64,000 nucleotides of DNA from NCBI GenBank assembly GCA_900199505.1, contig FZQV01000009.1, forward strand, positions 1 to 64,000. The letters run 5' to 3'. The position numbers were made by a program, and so were the translations under genes. Positions 19,501 through 27,011 of the stretch are shown here, in pieces. Numbering within the stretch: the first letter of the stretch is position 1; every line of letters begins with the position of its first letter. The stretch is from Ruaniaceae bacterium KH17. GTDB taxonomy: Bacteria; Actinomycetota; Actinomycetes; Actinomycetales; Actinomycetaceae. The notes beneath the pieces were generated by a model. The model was not told where the DNA came from. It did no database searches and was given only the letters and a program-made list of their open reading frames with translations.

Positions 19501-20197
19501 CACCCCCGTTCGCACCGCGCCACAGCTGCGTCCCGCCTCCGATCCCACGCCTGCGCCACAGGGTGGGCGGCGCTGGGGCGCGATCGTGCTGGCGCTCACG
19601 GTGCTCGCTACCCTCCTGGCGATCGTGTGGGCGCGCGGGGTGCTGGAGACCAAGGGCACGCCGGTGACCCTCCCGCCGCGCACCGATCCGGTGGTGGTCG
19701 AGACTGTCGAGCCAACGCCCACCGAAGAGTCGCAGGAGCCCGAGGAGTCGCAGGAGCCCGAGGTCGTTGTGGCGATACCCACGATCAAGGAGATCACTGT
19801 CCTGGACCCCGAGGGTGATGGGGCGGAGAACCAGGACCTCACGGGCCGAGCGTTCGACGGCGATGACAGCACCTTCTGGCGTTCGCGCTCCTATGTGAGC
19901 CCCACCTATGGCATGAAGTCGGGGATCGGCCTCGACATCGTGCTGAAGGAGAAGGCGCTGGTGTCAACAATCACGCTCGAGCTTCATGGCGAGGGTGGCC
20001 ACGTTCAGATCAAGACCGATCCGAAGACAGCGAATCGCGCCGATCCGATCGCGGAAGCGGACATGAAGCGCACCACCACCATCGAACTGGATAAGCCCAC
20101 CGAGCTGTCTCGCGTGGTGCTCTGGTTCACGTCGCTGCCCACGGCCGATTCGGATGGCAAGAACCGGGTGGAGCTGCTCGAAGTCTCCATTGACTGA
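16526..20197 (+). CDS. murJ: lipid II flippase MurJ fused to a pseudokinase and a discoidin-like domain
   Basis: 1223 residues, GTG start overlapping the previous stop. Residues about 1-530 are the multi-spanning MurJ/MviN flippase that moves lipid II outward. About 568-780 is a protein-kinase-like region without recognisable kinase motifs (a pseudokinase). An Ala/Glu/Lys-rich probable coiled coil follows (about 925-975), then a membrane segment (about 1017-1040), a Pro/Glu linker and a C-terminal beta domain resembling galactose-binding/discoidin folds (about 1085-1223). The mycobacterial MviN has the same plan, and its pseudokinase docks the FHA protein FhaA after phosphorylation; a similar control of wall synthesis is likely here. 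Confidence 0.92.
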   Translation: MSSLAAATSKMFSGTLVSRLLGQVRLIVLIAALGATAQGDAFQTANTLPNIIYNLIAAGVMNAILVPHIVRAMKRDDDEFVNKLLTMAGTILFGLTVVLTAGSSILLTIYASQMAPEWFDLAVAFSLWCIPQVFFYGIYTLIGNVLNARNVFGPYMWAPVVNNIIAIIGLVLYIVVYGGPGPSGVTDPGVWDATRIAMVGGFATLGVAAQALVLIYPLRKSGFKFRFSWGLRGSGLGSASRMAGWVFAALGVGQLGYLVLVNVASAANGAATAAAPGGPFIPSYVAYTGAFAIYMLPHSLITVSLVTALFTRMAENAADRNIAGVRRDLSFGLRGVGVFTVFAGAAFAVLSIPLVQATLFIFRPGEAEGFGAILFALSLGIPGLAVWAMVQRVSYAFEDARTLFFIQIPMAVIMLLAGTCVFVAPPHLWMPIMCLGTAASQWFGGIVGYLALRPKLRLLDGGRILRTYFRLFLAVLPAAAVGWLILHFWGAVSEGTKLQAFALGATKVVVVGLIMAAIYFVLLRALDVRELDEILAPILRRLGRGHGGESGSSTTPSTMGAMPERKESAVVPLGAGDLLSNRFRLDALTHVTDSGAELWHARDTVMGRSVRALVVPEEIREAVLDGARRAAILTDPRLAAIVDVGEEGTAGYVVCAEVPGRSAAELTVDDDTARAIVGEAAAALDSGRKRGVHHGALTPTCVTISPQGDVVILGLGYLGTAGVLHAADADSADGAAAEPLSGVSDEAIESRDPVERSIARSQRDADALVALRAALGGSSDPLLARNASEVMRAMAPWGNIVLPPEPEPARAVPRWTRFRHTPPAAEAVPGADASSAAEPIGVGPAAASNGPRAGTAGPAAATMDPSTWRLPAPADEPAPEFDNIFDEDDESRAVAPMHVGQELPASAVAAEAAAAAASATGVAVSKFAKASAEFAKTSAEYAKTQAEKAKELANRRAQERAERKAAQEASEAAEQLPGSDAPAPVDAAHPTYTPVRTAPQLRPASDPTPAPQGGRRWGAIVLALTVLATLLAIVWARGVLETKGTPVTLPPRTDPVVVETVEPTPTEESQEPEESQEPEVVVAIPTIKEITVLDPEGDGAENQDLTGRAFDGDDSTFWRSRSYVSPTYGMKSGIGLDIVLKEKALVSTITLELHGEGGHVQIKTDPKTANRADPIAEADMKRTTTIELDKPTELSRVVLWFTSLPTADSDGKNRVELLEVSID

Positions 20198-20220
20198 TCC
20201 ATCACGCCCCTCGGGAATAT

Positions 20221-20237
20221 CGGATCGTCGCGATCCG
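20221..20237. repeat. short hairpin between murJ and trxB
   Basis: CGGATCG-TCG-CGATCCG, perfect seven-base arms, 24 bases after the murJ stop and 30 bases before trxB. It may attenuate read-through or bind a regulator; there is no U-run. Confidence 0.5.
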
Positions 20238-20266
20238 TTGACCCTGGCAGACCAAGAAGGAAGTTT

Positions 20267-21199
20267 ATGACCACGCACGACGTCATCATCGTTGGATCCG
20301 GTCCTGCCGGCTATACCGCAGCAATCTACACCGCCCGCGCCGGCCTCAAGCCGATCGTGTTCGCCGGCGCGATCACCGCCGGTGGCGCCCTCATGAACAC
20401 CACGGAGGTCGAGAACTTTCCCGGCTTCCCCGAGGGCGTGATGGGCCCCGATCTCATGGTGAAGCTCCAGGAGCAGGCCGAGCGGTTCGGCGCCGAGGTG
20501 CGATACGAGGATGTGACCGCGCTGGATCTCACCGGGGACCTCAAGACCGTCACGAATGACGACGACGAGACGTTCTCGGCGCGTTCGGTGATCCTTGCGC
20601 TGGGTTCGGAATACCGCAAACTTGGCGTGGAGCACGAGGAGACCTACTCGGGCCGCGGCGTCTCCTACTGCGCCACCTGCGATGGCTTCTTCTTCAAGGA
20701 CCAGCACATCGCCGTCGTCGGCGGTGGCGACTCGGCGATGGAGGAGGCCACGTTCCTTTCCCGCTTCGGCTCGAAGGTGACGATTATTCACCGCCGTGAC
20801 GAGCTACGCGCCTCGAAGATCATGGCGGATCGCGCCCTGAACGATCCAAAGATCGACTTCGCGTGGAACAGCGAGGTCACCGAGCTGCATGGTGATGGTC
20901 AACTTTCGAGCCTCACACTGCGTGACACCGTGACCGGTGAGACCCGGGAGCTGGACGCAACGGGCCTCTTCGTGGCGATTGGGCACCTGCCTCGCTCTGG
21001 CGTCGTTGCGGGCCAGGTGACGCTGGACGACGCGGGCTACGTACTCGTGGATCACCCCTCGACCCGCACCAACATCCCCGGCGTCTTCGCCTGCGGCGAT
21101 GTCGTCGACCACACCTACCGCCAGGCCATCACGGCCGCCGGTACGGGGTGCGCGGCGGCACTGGACGCTGAGCGTTTCCTCGCCGCGCTGGACTCCTGA
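20267..21199 (+). CDS. trxB: thioredoxin-disulfide reductase
   Basis: 310 residues. FAD- and NADPH-dependent flavoprotein that reduces thioredoxin. [12 protein letters not shown] is the FAD site, CATC (Cys135/Cys138) the redox pair, [14 protein letters not shown] the NADPH site and GVFACGDV the second FAD motif. ATG at 20267 is preceded by AAGAAGGAAG. trxA follows after 12 bases. Confidence 0.97.
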   Translation: MTTHDVIIVGSGPAGYTAAIYTARAGLKPIVFAGAITAGGALMNTTEVENFPGFPEGVMGPDLMVKLQEQAERFGAEVRYEDVTALDLTGDLKTVTNDDDETFSARSVILALGSEYRKLGVEHEETYSGRGVSYCATCDGFFFKDQHIAVVGGGDSAMEEATFLSRFGSKVTIIHRRDELRASKIMADRALNDPKIDFAWNSEVTELHGDGQLSSLTLRDTVTGETRELDATGLFVAIGHLPRSGVVAGQVTLDDAGYVLVDHPSTRTNIPGVFACGDVVDHTYRQAITAAGTGCAAALDAERFLAALDS

Positions 21200-21211
21200 A
21201 AGGACTCACTC

Positions 21212-21541
21212 ATGGTTGTGAAGCCCACCGCCGTTACGGATGACACGTTCAAGGCCGAGGTACTCGATTCTGAGCTACCCGTCCTGGTCGATTTCTGGGC
21301 CGCATGGTGCGGTCCGTGCCGTCAGATGGAGCCGATCATCAACGATCTTGCGATTGAGCTGGACGGTGCGGTGCGGGTCGCGAAGATGGACGTCGACGAG
21401 AACCAGGAGACCCCCCGCGCGTACGGGATCGTCTCGATTCCCACGTTCAACGTGTATCGGAACGGTGAGCTCGTGACGTCGATTGTGGGTGGCCGTCCCA
21501 AGAAGGTCCTGCGCGAGGCCATTACCGACGCCCTCGCGTAG
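21212..21541 (+). CDS. trxA: thioredoxin
   Basis: 109 residues with the active site WCGPC (Cys33/Cys36) and the cis-proline region VSIPTFNVY. General dithiol reductant, reduced by the trxB product encoded 12 bases upstream; the two form one transcription unit. Confidence 0.97.
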   Translation: MVVKPTAVTDDTFKAEVLDSELPVLVDFWAAWCGPCRQMEPIINDLAIELDGAVRVAKMDVDENQETPRAYGIVSIPTFNVYRNGELVTSIVGGRPKKVLREAITDALA

Positions 21542-21607
21542 TCACCGCTGGTTGAACGAGGGCCACGGGTCGAGGCGACTCGTGCAGCCCGCCGATATCC
21601 TGTTCTC

Positions 21608-22510
21608 ATGCTGACGCCTGGGGATCGGATCGAACTCGTCGCCAACTCCGATGGGCTCGGTGAGCGTGGCCTTGCCGAAGTCTCTGCGCTTCGTGTGACC
21701 CTGGAAGCGAGGGGCCTGCACGTCACACAGGGCCTCGCTATCGATCGCTCCTACGGCGAGTCTCTGACGCCCCCGACAGCGCATCCCGTGCCCGACGACG
21801 CCCGGGCCGAGCACCTCATGGCCTCCCTGGAGGACCCCGAGATCGCGGCAGTCTTTGACGTCTCGGGTGGGTCCTTGGCCACGGGGGTTCTGAGCTACCT
21901 CGATCCGGAGCGCCTTGCGCGGACGCAGGGCTACTTCATGGGCTTTAGCAATCTGACCACGATTGCCAACGCGATCTACGCCAGCGGGGGTGGGCCTTCG
22001 CTCCTGCTGAATCCGCGGCTTCTCGGCAGCTCCCCCTCGGTGCGCGACGCCTTCACGACGGCATGCTTCGGCGGCTCTTCTGAGCTGCCCGCGGCACGCG
22101 GGAGCGCTTTCGTGACGCCTGAGGTCACCTTCGTGCGCGGGACCGCGCTCCGCGGCACCGTGGTGGGCGGGAATCTCACTGCGATCCTCACCCTCGTGGG
22201 GACGCCGTGGTTCCCGCCGCTCGAGGGCTCGATCCTCGCGATCGAGGCGATGAGCCCCAGCTACACCGCTATCGCCGTGGGCTTGCATCAGCTGCGTCAG
22301 ATGGGCGTCTTCGAACGTGTTTCGGGGGTGCTCCTCGGTCAGTTCACCGCTGTAGATCGGGAACACGGACCAGACGCGGTTCCACAACTCGCGCGAGAGA
22401 TCATTCCGGTCGCGCCTGTCGCCACGACTCGTCACTTCGGTCATTCGAGTGATTCGCTCGCTCTAGCTATTGGCGAGAAGCTGGATATGAATTTGTGCTC
22501 GCTTTACTAA
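21608..22510 (+). CDS. S66-family (LD-carboxypeptidase/MccF-like) protein, nucleophile apparently lost
   Basis: 300 residues. The family cleaves L,D-peptide bonds of muropeptides or microcin-type adducts with a Ser-Glu-His triad. Family landmarks are LTPGDRIELVA at the start, DPEIAAVFDVSGG, GYFMGFSNLTT, EGSILAIEA (Glu) and TRHFGHSSDSLALAIG (His). The nucleophile is normally the fifth residue of GGYGS or GGDDS; here the segment reads GGSLA, so Ala91 occupies that place. The start at 21608 leaves a 66-base gap after trxA. In mycobacteria a cell-wall amidase-like gene follows trxC, so an envelope role fits the position. Confidence 0.75.
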   Translation: MLTPGDRIELVANSDGLGERGLAEVSALRVTLEARGLHVTQGLAIDRSYGESLTPPTAHPVPDDARAEHLMASLEDPEIAAVFDVSGGSLATGVLSYLDPERLARTQGYFMGFSNLTTIANAIYASGGGPSLLLNPRLLGSSPSVRDAFTTACFGGSSELPAARGSAFVTPEVTFVRGTALRGTVVGGNLTAILTLVGTPWFPPLEGSILAIEAMSPSYTAIAVGLHQLRQMGVFERVSGVLLGQFTAVDREHGPDAVPQLAREIIPVAPVATTRHFGHSSDSLALAIGEKLDMNLCSLY

Positions 22511-22557
22511 TATGCGCAGATTGATGGTACTCTTTTTGTAGGCATTCACGAACTGAG

Positions 22558-22575
22558 GCCCTCCTTCGGGAGGGC
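22558..22575. terminator. terminator between S66 gene and parB
   Basis: GCCCTCC-TTCG-GGAGGGC followed by TTTACTTTTTG on the plus strand: a textbook intrinsic terminator with a UUCG loop. It lies one base beyond the parB stop, so it can serve both converging genes. Confidence 0.88.
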
Positions 22576-22576
22576 T

Positions 22577-23536
22577 TTACTTTTTGTTGAGTAGATCGAC
22601 GATGCGGTCGAGATCCTCAACCGATGCGAAATCGATCGTCATCCGGCCTCGGCGCGCACCCATTGTCACTTTGACACGCGTGTCCAGGCGGTCGGCGAAG
22701 GTCGCAGCGATCTCGTTGAGTTGATCCTGTTGCGGGTGGGCCACGGGCCGCCGCCGGAGCTCCGGTTGTACGACATCACCCATCGCCACGATTTCTTCTG
22801 TCGTTCTGACAGAAAGCCCCTCGGCCACGATCCGCTGGGCCAGGCGCTCCATTGCGGCAGCATCATCCAATCCGAGGAGCGCCCGCGCATGGCCGGCAGA
22901 GAGGACGCCTGCCGCCACTCGCCGCTGTACAAGCGGAGGAAGCTTGAGGAGACGGAGCGTGTTCGAGATTTGCGGGCGTGAGCGAGCGATCCGTCGTGCC
23001 AGCTCTTCCTGTGTGCAGTTAAAGTCCTCCAGAAGTTGCTGATAGGCGGATGCCTCTTCGAGTGGGTTCAGCTGCGCGCGGTGCAGATTCTCCAGCAGAG
23101 CATCGCGGAGCATGTCGGTGTCATCGGTCTCGCGAATGATCGCGGGAATGGTCTCCATCTCCGCGAGACGTGCCGCGCGGAAGCGCCGTTCGCCCATGAT
23201 CAGCTCATACGGCGCGCCGGATCCCGGTGGGGCCGGCCGTACCACGATCGGCTGTAGCAATCCGACCTCTTGGAGAGACGCCGCAAGCTCGGCGAGGTCA
23301 TCTTCGTCAAACACCTGGCGCGGGTTCAGGCGGTTCGGGACGATGTCGGCGATCGCCAGTTCGGCCGCACGCACACCGGGAATCGGCGCGAGGGTTTCAC
23401 GTGAAACACTCTCGTCAGCCGTCGGCTCCGTTTCACGTGAAACATCGAAGAACAGGTCGCTCGGACGCTTTGTTGCGTCGGCTGTGGGAATCAGTGCCTC
23501 AATGCCACGACCCAGTCCCCTGCGCTTCTCAGCCAT
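22577..23536 (-). CDS. parB: chromosome partitioning protein ParB
   Basis: 319 residues. Begins MAEKRRGLGRGIEALIP, the ParA-stimulating N-terminus, then the CTPase/spreading domain with GERRFRAARL, a helix-turn-helix (TQEELARRIARSRPQISNTL) that reads parS, and a C-terminal dimerisation domain. ATG at 23536 has AAGGAG upstream and overlaps the parA stop by eight bases. Two parS sites lie inside the gene and give the repeated peptide VSRET near residues 33 and 44. Confidence 0.96.
   Translation of the reverse strand: MAEKRRGLGRGIEALIPTADATKRPSDLFFDVSRETEPTADESVSRETLAPIPGVRAAELAIADIVPNRLNPRQVFDEDDLAELAASLQEVGLLQPIVVRPAPPGSGAPYELIMGERRFRAARLAEMETIPAIIRETDDTDMLRDALLENLHRAQLNPLEEASAYQQLLEDFNCTQEELARRIARSRPQISNTLRLLKLPPLVQRRVAAGVLSAGHARALLGLDDAAAMERLAQRIVAEGLSVRTTEEIVAMGDVVQPELRRRPVAHPQQDQLNEIAATFADRLDTRVKVTMGARRGRMTIDFASVEDLDRIVDLLNKK
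23394..23407. other. parS site 1, inside parB
   Basis: GTTTCACGTGAAAC, the perfect 14-bp core of the bacterial parS consensus; the flanks give 15 of 16 positions. ParB binding here may also affect expression of its own gene. Confidence 0.93.
23430..23443. other. parS site 2, inside parB
   Basis: Perfect GTTTCACGTGAAAC core, 36 bp from site 1 centre to centre, so both sites lie almost on the same face of the helix. Confidence 0.93.
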
Positions 23537-24422
23537 TCCCGTTCTCCTTTGCTCCACGCTCGGCAATCTCACGAGCGGCTGATCTGTAGGCGAGCGAACC
23601 CGCCGAGTTACGATCGTACGTGATCACCGTTTGTCCAAAACTGGGCGCCTCGGAGATCCGCACCGATCGCGGAATTGGCGTGCGTAGTGTCTGCTCCGGG
23701 AAGTGCGCACGTACATCATCGGCGACCTGCTGTGAGAGGTTTGTGCGCTTGTCGTACATCGTGAGCAAGATCGTCGAGACGTGCAGATCGCCGTTGAGGT
23801 GGGCGCGGATCAGATTGACGTTCTTCAAAAGTTGAGAGAGGCCTTCAAGCGCGTAGTACTCGCACTGAATGGGAATGAGTACCTCGCGCGCGGCCACGAA
23901 GGCGTTGATCGTCAGCAAGCCGAGGCTTGGGGGACAGTCGATCAAGACGTAGTCATAGTCACTCGCGGCCACGTAGTTGTCAATCGCCGTCTTCAGTCGA
24001 GTCTCGCGTGCAACCATCGAGACGAGTTCGATCTCCGCGCCCGAGAGGTCGATCGTCGCCGGCGCGCAGTACAGGTTGTCCACGTCCGGACATGGTCGGA
24101 CGATCTCGCTCAGCGGGGTCTCGTTCACGATGACGTCGTAGACCGAGGGTGTGCCCGAATGGTGCTCGATGCCCAGCGCTGTTGACGCGTTCCCTTGAGG
24201 ATCGTTATCCACGAGGAGGACCTTTAGTCCGCCCGAGGCGAGCGCAGCGGCAACATTCACTGCAGTGGTCGTCTTTCCAACCCCGCCCTTCTGGTTTGAG
24301 ACCGTGATAACACGGGTCTGTGCTGGAGACTCGAACCGAACTCCGCGGAGTTCCCGTGCCAGGCGCAGTTCCTCATCGAGTTGCGTCGCCAGAGGCGTGG
24401 CCGCATCGAACGAATCCACCAT
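23529..24422 (-). CDS. parA: chromosome partitioning ATPase ParA
   Basis: 297 residues. Deviant Walker A KGGVGKTTT, LLVDNDPQGNAST (switch I) and DYVLIDCPPSLG (Walker B). Moves ParB-parS complexes over the nucleoid. ATG at 24422 (MVDSFDAATP) is preceded by GAGAGG; the frame continues to 24515 but without a ribosome site. Leads the parA-parB operon, eight-base overlap. Confidence 0.96.
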   Translation of the reverse strand: MVDSFDAATPLATQLDEELRLARELRGVRFESPAQTRVITVSNQKGGVGKTTTAVNVAAALASGGLKVLLVDNDPQGNASTALGIEHHSGTPSVYDVIVNETPLSEIVRPCPDVDNLYCAPATIDLSGAEIELVSMVARETRLKTAIDNYVAASDYDYVLIDCPPSLGLLTINAFVAAREVLIPIQCEYYALEGLSQLLKNVNLIRAHLNGDLHVSTILLTMYDKRTNLSQQVADDVRAHFPEQTLRTPIPRSVRISEAPSFGQTVITYDRNSAGSLAYRSAAREIAERGAKENGNG

Positions 24423-24539
24423 GTGTACCTCTCGTTTGCGCCCCGCCAGATTTTGACCTTCCAATACTACGGTGTTTGCACGGCCTCGCCACCTCTGTGG
24501 ATGCAGTTCGAACAATCGTTGAAACTACAGCGATGTACT

Positions 24540-24559
24540 TGTGGATAACCTGTGGACGG
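24540..24559. promoter_or_regulatory. DnaA boxes upstream of parA
   Basis: TGTGGATAA, complement of the consensus TTATCCACA, followed two bases later by TGTGGACGG (seven of nine), about 120 bases before the parA start. DnaA could tie parAB expression to initiation; inferred only. Confidence 0.6.
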
Positions 24560-24632
24560 ATCTCCACCCGGTAAACCTGTGTGACCGGGACCGAGCCGGC
24601 CGGTCCTGTCTCGCCCTCGATGATGCCGTGCC

Positions 24633-24646
24633 GTTTCACGTGAAAC
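24633..24646. other. parS site 3
   Basis: Perfect GTTTCACGTGAAAC core in the gap between parA and the acetyltransferase gene. Confidence 0.93.
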
Positions 24647-24963
24647 GGCTCTGCGCACCATCGGGCCTGGACCAAGCGGCCCTGCCCTCGGACCTGCGCT
24701 CACTCCTTCGCGCGGACGTAGCGACCTGTGTCAGGGTCTGGTTAAGCGTACGTAGCGCTGTTCGCGGTAGACGGTTGTGTCCGAAGGGCCGTGTGTGGCG
24801 CTGCGCACCTGCAACCCCTGCGCTCGCTCGGAACGCCTGAACGCAAGCGTTCAGCTCCTCGCTCTTTTGGGGTGAACACCGCCACGCGCATGTGTGGCGG
24901 CGGGTCCGAGGGCATGGCCGTCTGCCGCGTACCAATACAAGAGAGCCGTTGATGCCGGTCGAT

Positions 24964-24977
24964 GTTTCACGTGAAAC
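24964..24977. other. parS site 4
   Basis: GTTTCACGTGAAAC core with T on the left flank (15 of 16 positions of the extended consensus), three bases beyond the acetyltransferase stop. Confidence 0.93.
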
Positions 24978-24979
24978 GG

Positions 24980-25498
24980 TCATGTGGCCGGGCGGTCCAC
25001 ACCGAACGCGAGGTGCGGCATCTCCACGCCCCGGTAGTGCTTAGCGAATCGGGAACGCACGGTCATACCGATCCGGATAGCAACGTTCATTGATGCGAGG
25101 TTCGTATCGCGGACGTGCGCGAACACTGTGTGAACACCGAGCTCAGCGAACGCGAAGTCGCGTGACGCCGCCGCGGCTTCGGTTGCATATCCCTGATGCC
25201 AGTACTCGCGGTTGAACAGGTACCCAACCTCGTGGACCTTTGTTCCCGCTTGGTCCTGGAGCGTGATACCGCACTGGCCGATCATCGCGCACGTGTCCCT
25301 CAGGGTCACGGCCCACATCCCAAAGCCGTCGCGCTGGTATCGGGTCAACATCCGAGCCAACCAAGCATCGACCTCGGCGTCAGCGAACGGCCCTTCGTAC
25401 GCACTCATGGTGACGGAATCCTGCAGGATCGCCGCCAAGGCCGGGCGGTCATCTCCCGTGATGCGGCGGAGGACCAGTCTGTCCGTTTCCATCTGCAT
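24980..25498 (-). CDS. GNAT-family N-acetyltransferase (RimJ/RimL type)
   Basis: 172 residues. METDRLVLRRITGDDRPAL is the typical start; EVGYLFNREYWHQGYATEAA is the acetyl-CoA binding motif and LASMNVAIRIGM the last strand-helix. Such enzymes acetylate protein N-termini or small molecules; the substrate is unknown. It is inserted between rsmG and parA, where many actinobacteria have no gene, and parS sites flank both ends. Confidence 0.85.
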   Translation of the reverse strand: MQMETDRLVLRRITGDDRPALAAILQDSVTMSAYEGPFADAEVDAWLARMLTRYQRDGFGMWAVTLRDTCAMIGQCGITLQDQAGTKVHEVGYLFNREYWHQGYATEAAAASRDFAFAELGVHTVFAHVRDTNLASMNVAIRIGMTVRSRFAKHYRGVEMPHLAFGVDRPAT

Positions 25499-25528
25499 CC
25501 CGTTCCTGCCTCCTCACGGACCTAGCTT

Positions 25529-25542
25529 GTTTCACGTGAAAC
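25529..25542. other. parS site 5, across the rsmG stop codon
   Basis: Perfect GTTTCACGTGAAAC core with T on the left flank. It covers the rsmG stop at 25532-25534. Confidence 0.93.
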
Positions 25543-26170
25543 GGCGACGTACCTCAACGATGTTCGTGGTTGAGCCGTCGAGCGGCGAGGGGACCTCGTG
25601 CAAGCGGGCCGCGACCTTGAACTTGCGTAGCACCTTCTGTGCCGCGTCGATCTCCTCAGCAGCCTTTCCGCCCTTCATCGCCAAGATCGCGCCATCCTCC
25701 GCAACGAGCGGCCACGTCCACCGCAGCAGTTTGTCGAGGGCCGCCACGGCACGCGCGGTCACGAACGCGAACTCCTGCGCGCCGTCGTACTCTTCTGCGC
25801 GTCCGCGGAGAACTGTGACATTCGGCGGCGTTAATGTCTCTATGACATGATTAAGCCAGTCGCAGCGGCGCTCCATCGTCTCGATCAGTGTGACGTCGAC
25901 ATGAGGCCGCGCGATCGCAAGGACGATACCCGGGAATCCGGCGCCGCTGCCAACGTCACCCACACGAGCGCCGTCGGGGATGAATCCGCTGATCGCCAGT
26001 GAGTTGATCAGATGCCGGGACCAGAGCCGCGGGAGCTCACGGGGACCAATCAACCCGCGCAACTCACCCTCGGCCTGGAGCATCTGCGCAAACTGTTCCA
26101 GCTTCGCCCACGAGGCGTCGTCGGGAACGAGTTCGCGCACGGCGGCCGGGAACTGCGTTGGGTCTTCCAT
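25532..26170 (-). CDS. rsmG: 16S rRNA (guanine-527 N7)-methyltransferase
   Basis: 212 residues. SAM site DVGSGAGFPGIVLAI, then TLIETMERRCDWLNHV and the family motif VTARAVAALDKLL. Methylates G527 of 16S rRNA; its loss gives low-level streptomycin resistance in other bacteria. ATG at 26170 is preceded by AAGGAG. Its C-terminal codons are shared with parS site 5. Confidence 0.95.
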   Translation of the reverse strand: MEDPTQFPAAVRELVPDDASWAKLEQFAQMLQAEGELRGLIGPRELPRLWSRHLINSLAISGFIPDGARVGDVGSGAGFPGIVLAIARPHVDVTLIETMERRCDWLNHVIETLTPPNVTVLRGRAEEYDGAQEFAFVTARAVAALDKLLRWTWPLVAEDGAILAMKGGKAAEEIDAAQKVLRKFKVAARLHEVPSPLDGSTTNIVEVRRRFT

Positions 26171-26195
26171 CGCGATCTCCTTCCTGACACCAGTC

Positions 26196-26226
26196 ACTCT
26201 TCGACTCGCTCCGCTCGGTCAACGAG
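26196..26226. repeat. REP-like inverted repeat downstream of jag
   Basis: The stretch TTCGACTCGCTCCGCTCGGT and following CAACGA forms a short GAGC-rich stem. Related words occur at about 7266-7298, 32240-32265, 33955-33985 and 48597-48623, all between genes. This is the common actinobacterial dispersed GGTTGA...TCGAA element. The rest of the 259-base gap before jag (26227-26429) shows nothing else. Confidence 0.5.
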
Positions 26227-26429
26227 CTAGATTCTCCTGCTCGATGGCCCCTGGTTTTGACGCCGACCTACGTCCTCCACTCAACCACCGGTGGGCGAGT
26301 CTTCGGGCGGAGCCCTGCGAACCTCCGTTCAACCATCTTGGAGCAGGCTGGCATTCGAAGGACCAAACGGCGCCGCCCGCATGGCGGCAGCTGGTTCCTT
26401 TTCCAAGCCCAGCGAAAGACCGTGGGCTG

Positions 26430-26921
26430 CTACGCGGGCTCGATGACCACGTAGCGGTTCGGCTCCACGCCGGCCGAGTTTGAGCTGAGACCAGCCGCCT
26501 TGACGGCGTCGTGCACAACCTTGCGCTCGAAGGGGTTCATCGGATCCATCGATTGTGCCTCCCCGGACTCCTTGACACGCGCGATCGCCTCGCTCGCCTG
26601 CTTCTGCAGCTGCTCCTTGATCCCCTTGCGGTAATCCGCCACGTCAAGCATCAGCCGCGAGCGGTCACCGGTCTTCGCCTGCACGGCGAGACGGGTCAGC
26701 TCCTGAAGCGCATCGAGTACCTCACCGTCGCCGCCAACGAGACGCTTTAGCCACCGATCACCATACTCCTCGGACACGATCGCCACGATGGAGCGGCCGT
26801 TCTCCACGTCGATGTCGAGATCGCCGTCAAGATCGGTGATGTCCAAAAGCTCCTCAAGATAATCCGCGGCGATCTCGCCTTCTTCTTCGAGCCGGGCGAG
26901 GCCCGTCTTCTCCTCAGTCAT
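26430..26921 (-). CDS. jag: KH/R3H RNA-binding protein Jag (KhpB)
   Basis: 163 residues. A central KH-like domain (about 40-95, DVENGRSIVAIVSEEYGDRW and LVGGDGEVLDALQEL) is followed by a C-terminal R3H domain (RLMLDVADYR, then MNPFERKVVHDAV). It binds RNA and is linked to cell-division and envelope control in Gram-positive bacteria. 90 bases after yidC, usual order. Confidence 0.93.
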   Translation of the reverse strand: MTEEKTGLARLEEEGEIAADYLEELLDITDLDGDLDIDVENGRSIVAIVSEEYGDRWLKRLVGGDGEVLDALQELTRLAVQAKTGDRSRLMLDVADYRKGIKEQLQKQASEAIARVKESGEAQSMDPMNPFERKVVHDAVKAAGLSSNSAGVEPNRYVVIEPA

Positions 26922-27011
26922 TGTGACTCCTAGTGTGGTGGGATGTTGCTTGCATGTTGGCTGGCGCTTCCGTGGATGTGGAGCACGGCCGACGAGTGAT
27001 GGCGAGCCGCT

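Larger units (their letters stand above)
24423..24979. promoter_or_regulatory. 557-base gap upstream of parA with DnaA boxes and two parS sites
   Basis: No gene seen. Contents: DnaA-box-like words at 24496-24504 (TGTGGATGC), 24540-24548 (TGTGGATAA, perfect) and 24551-24559 (TGTGGACGG), all in the same direction; parS cores at 24633-24646 and 24964-24977; a perfect hairpin CTGAACGC-AA-GCGTTCAG at 24837-24854; and CCGCCAC/GTGGCGG arms at about 24880-24901 that could terminate the acetyltransferase transcript. Confidence 0.6.

Noticed and set aside
24636-24983. 115-codon frame in the parA upstream gap
   Set aside because: Spans two parS sites and DnaA boxes, no ribosome site or family; regulatory DNA is the better reading.
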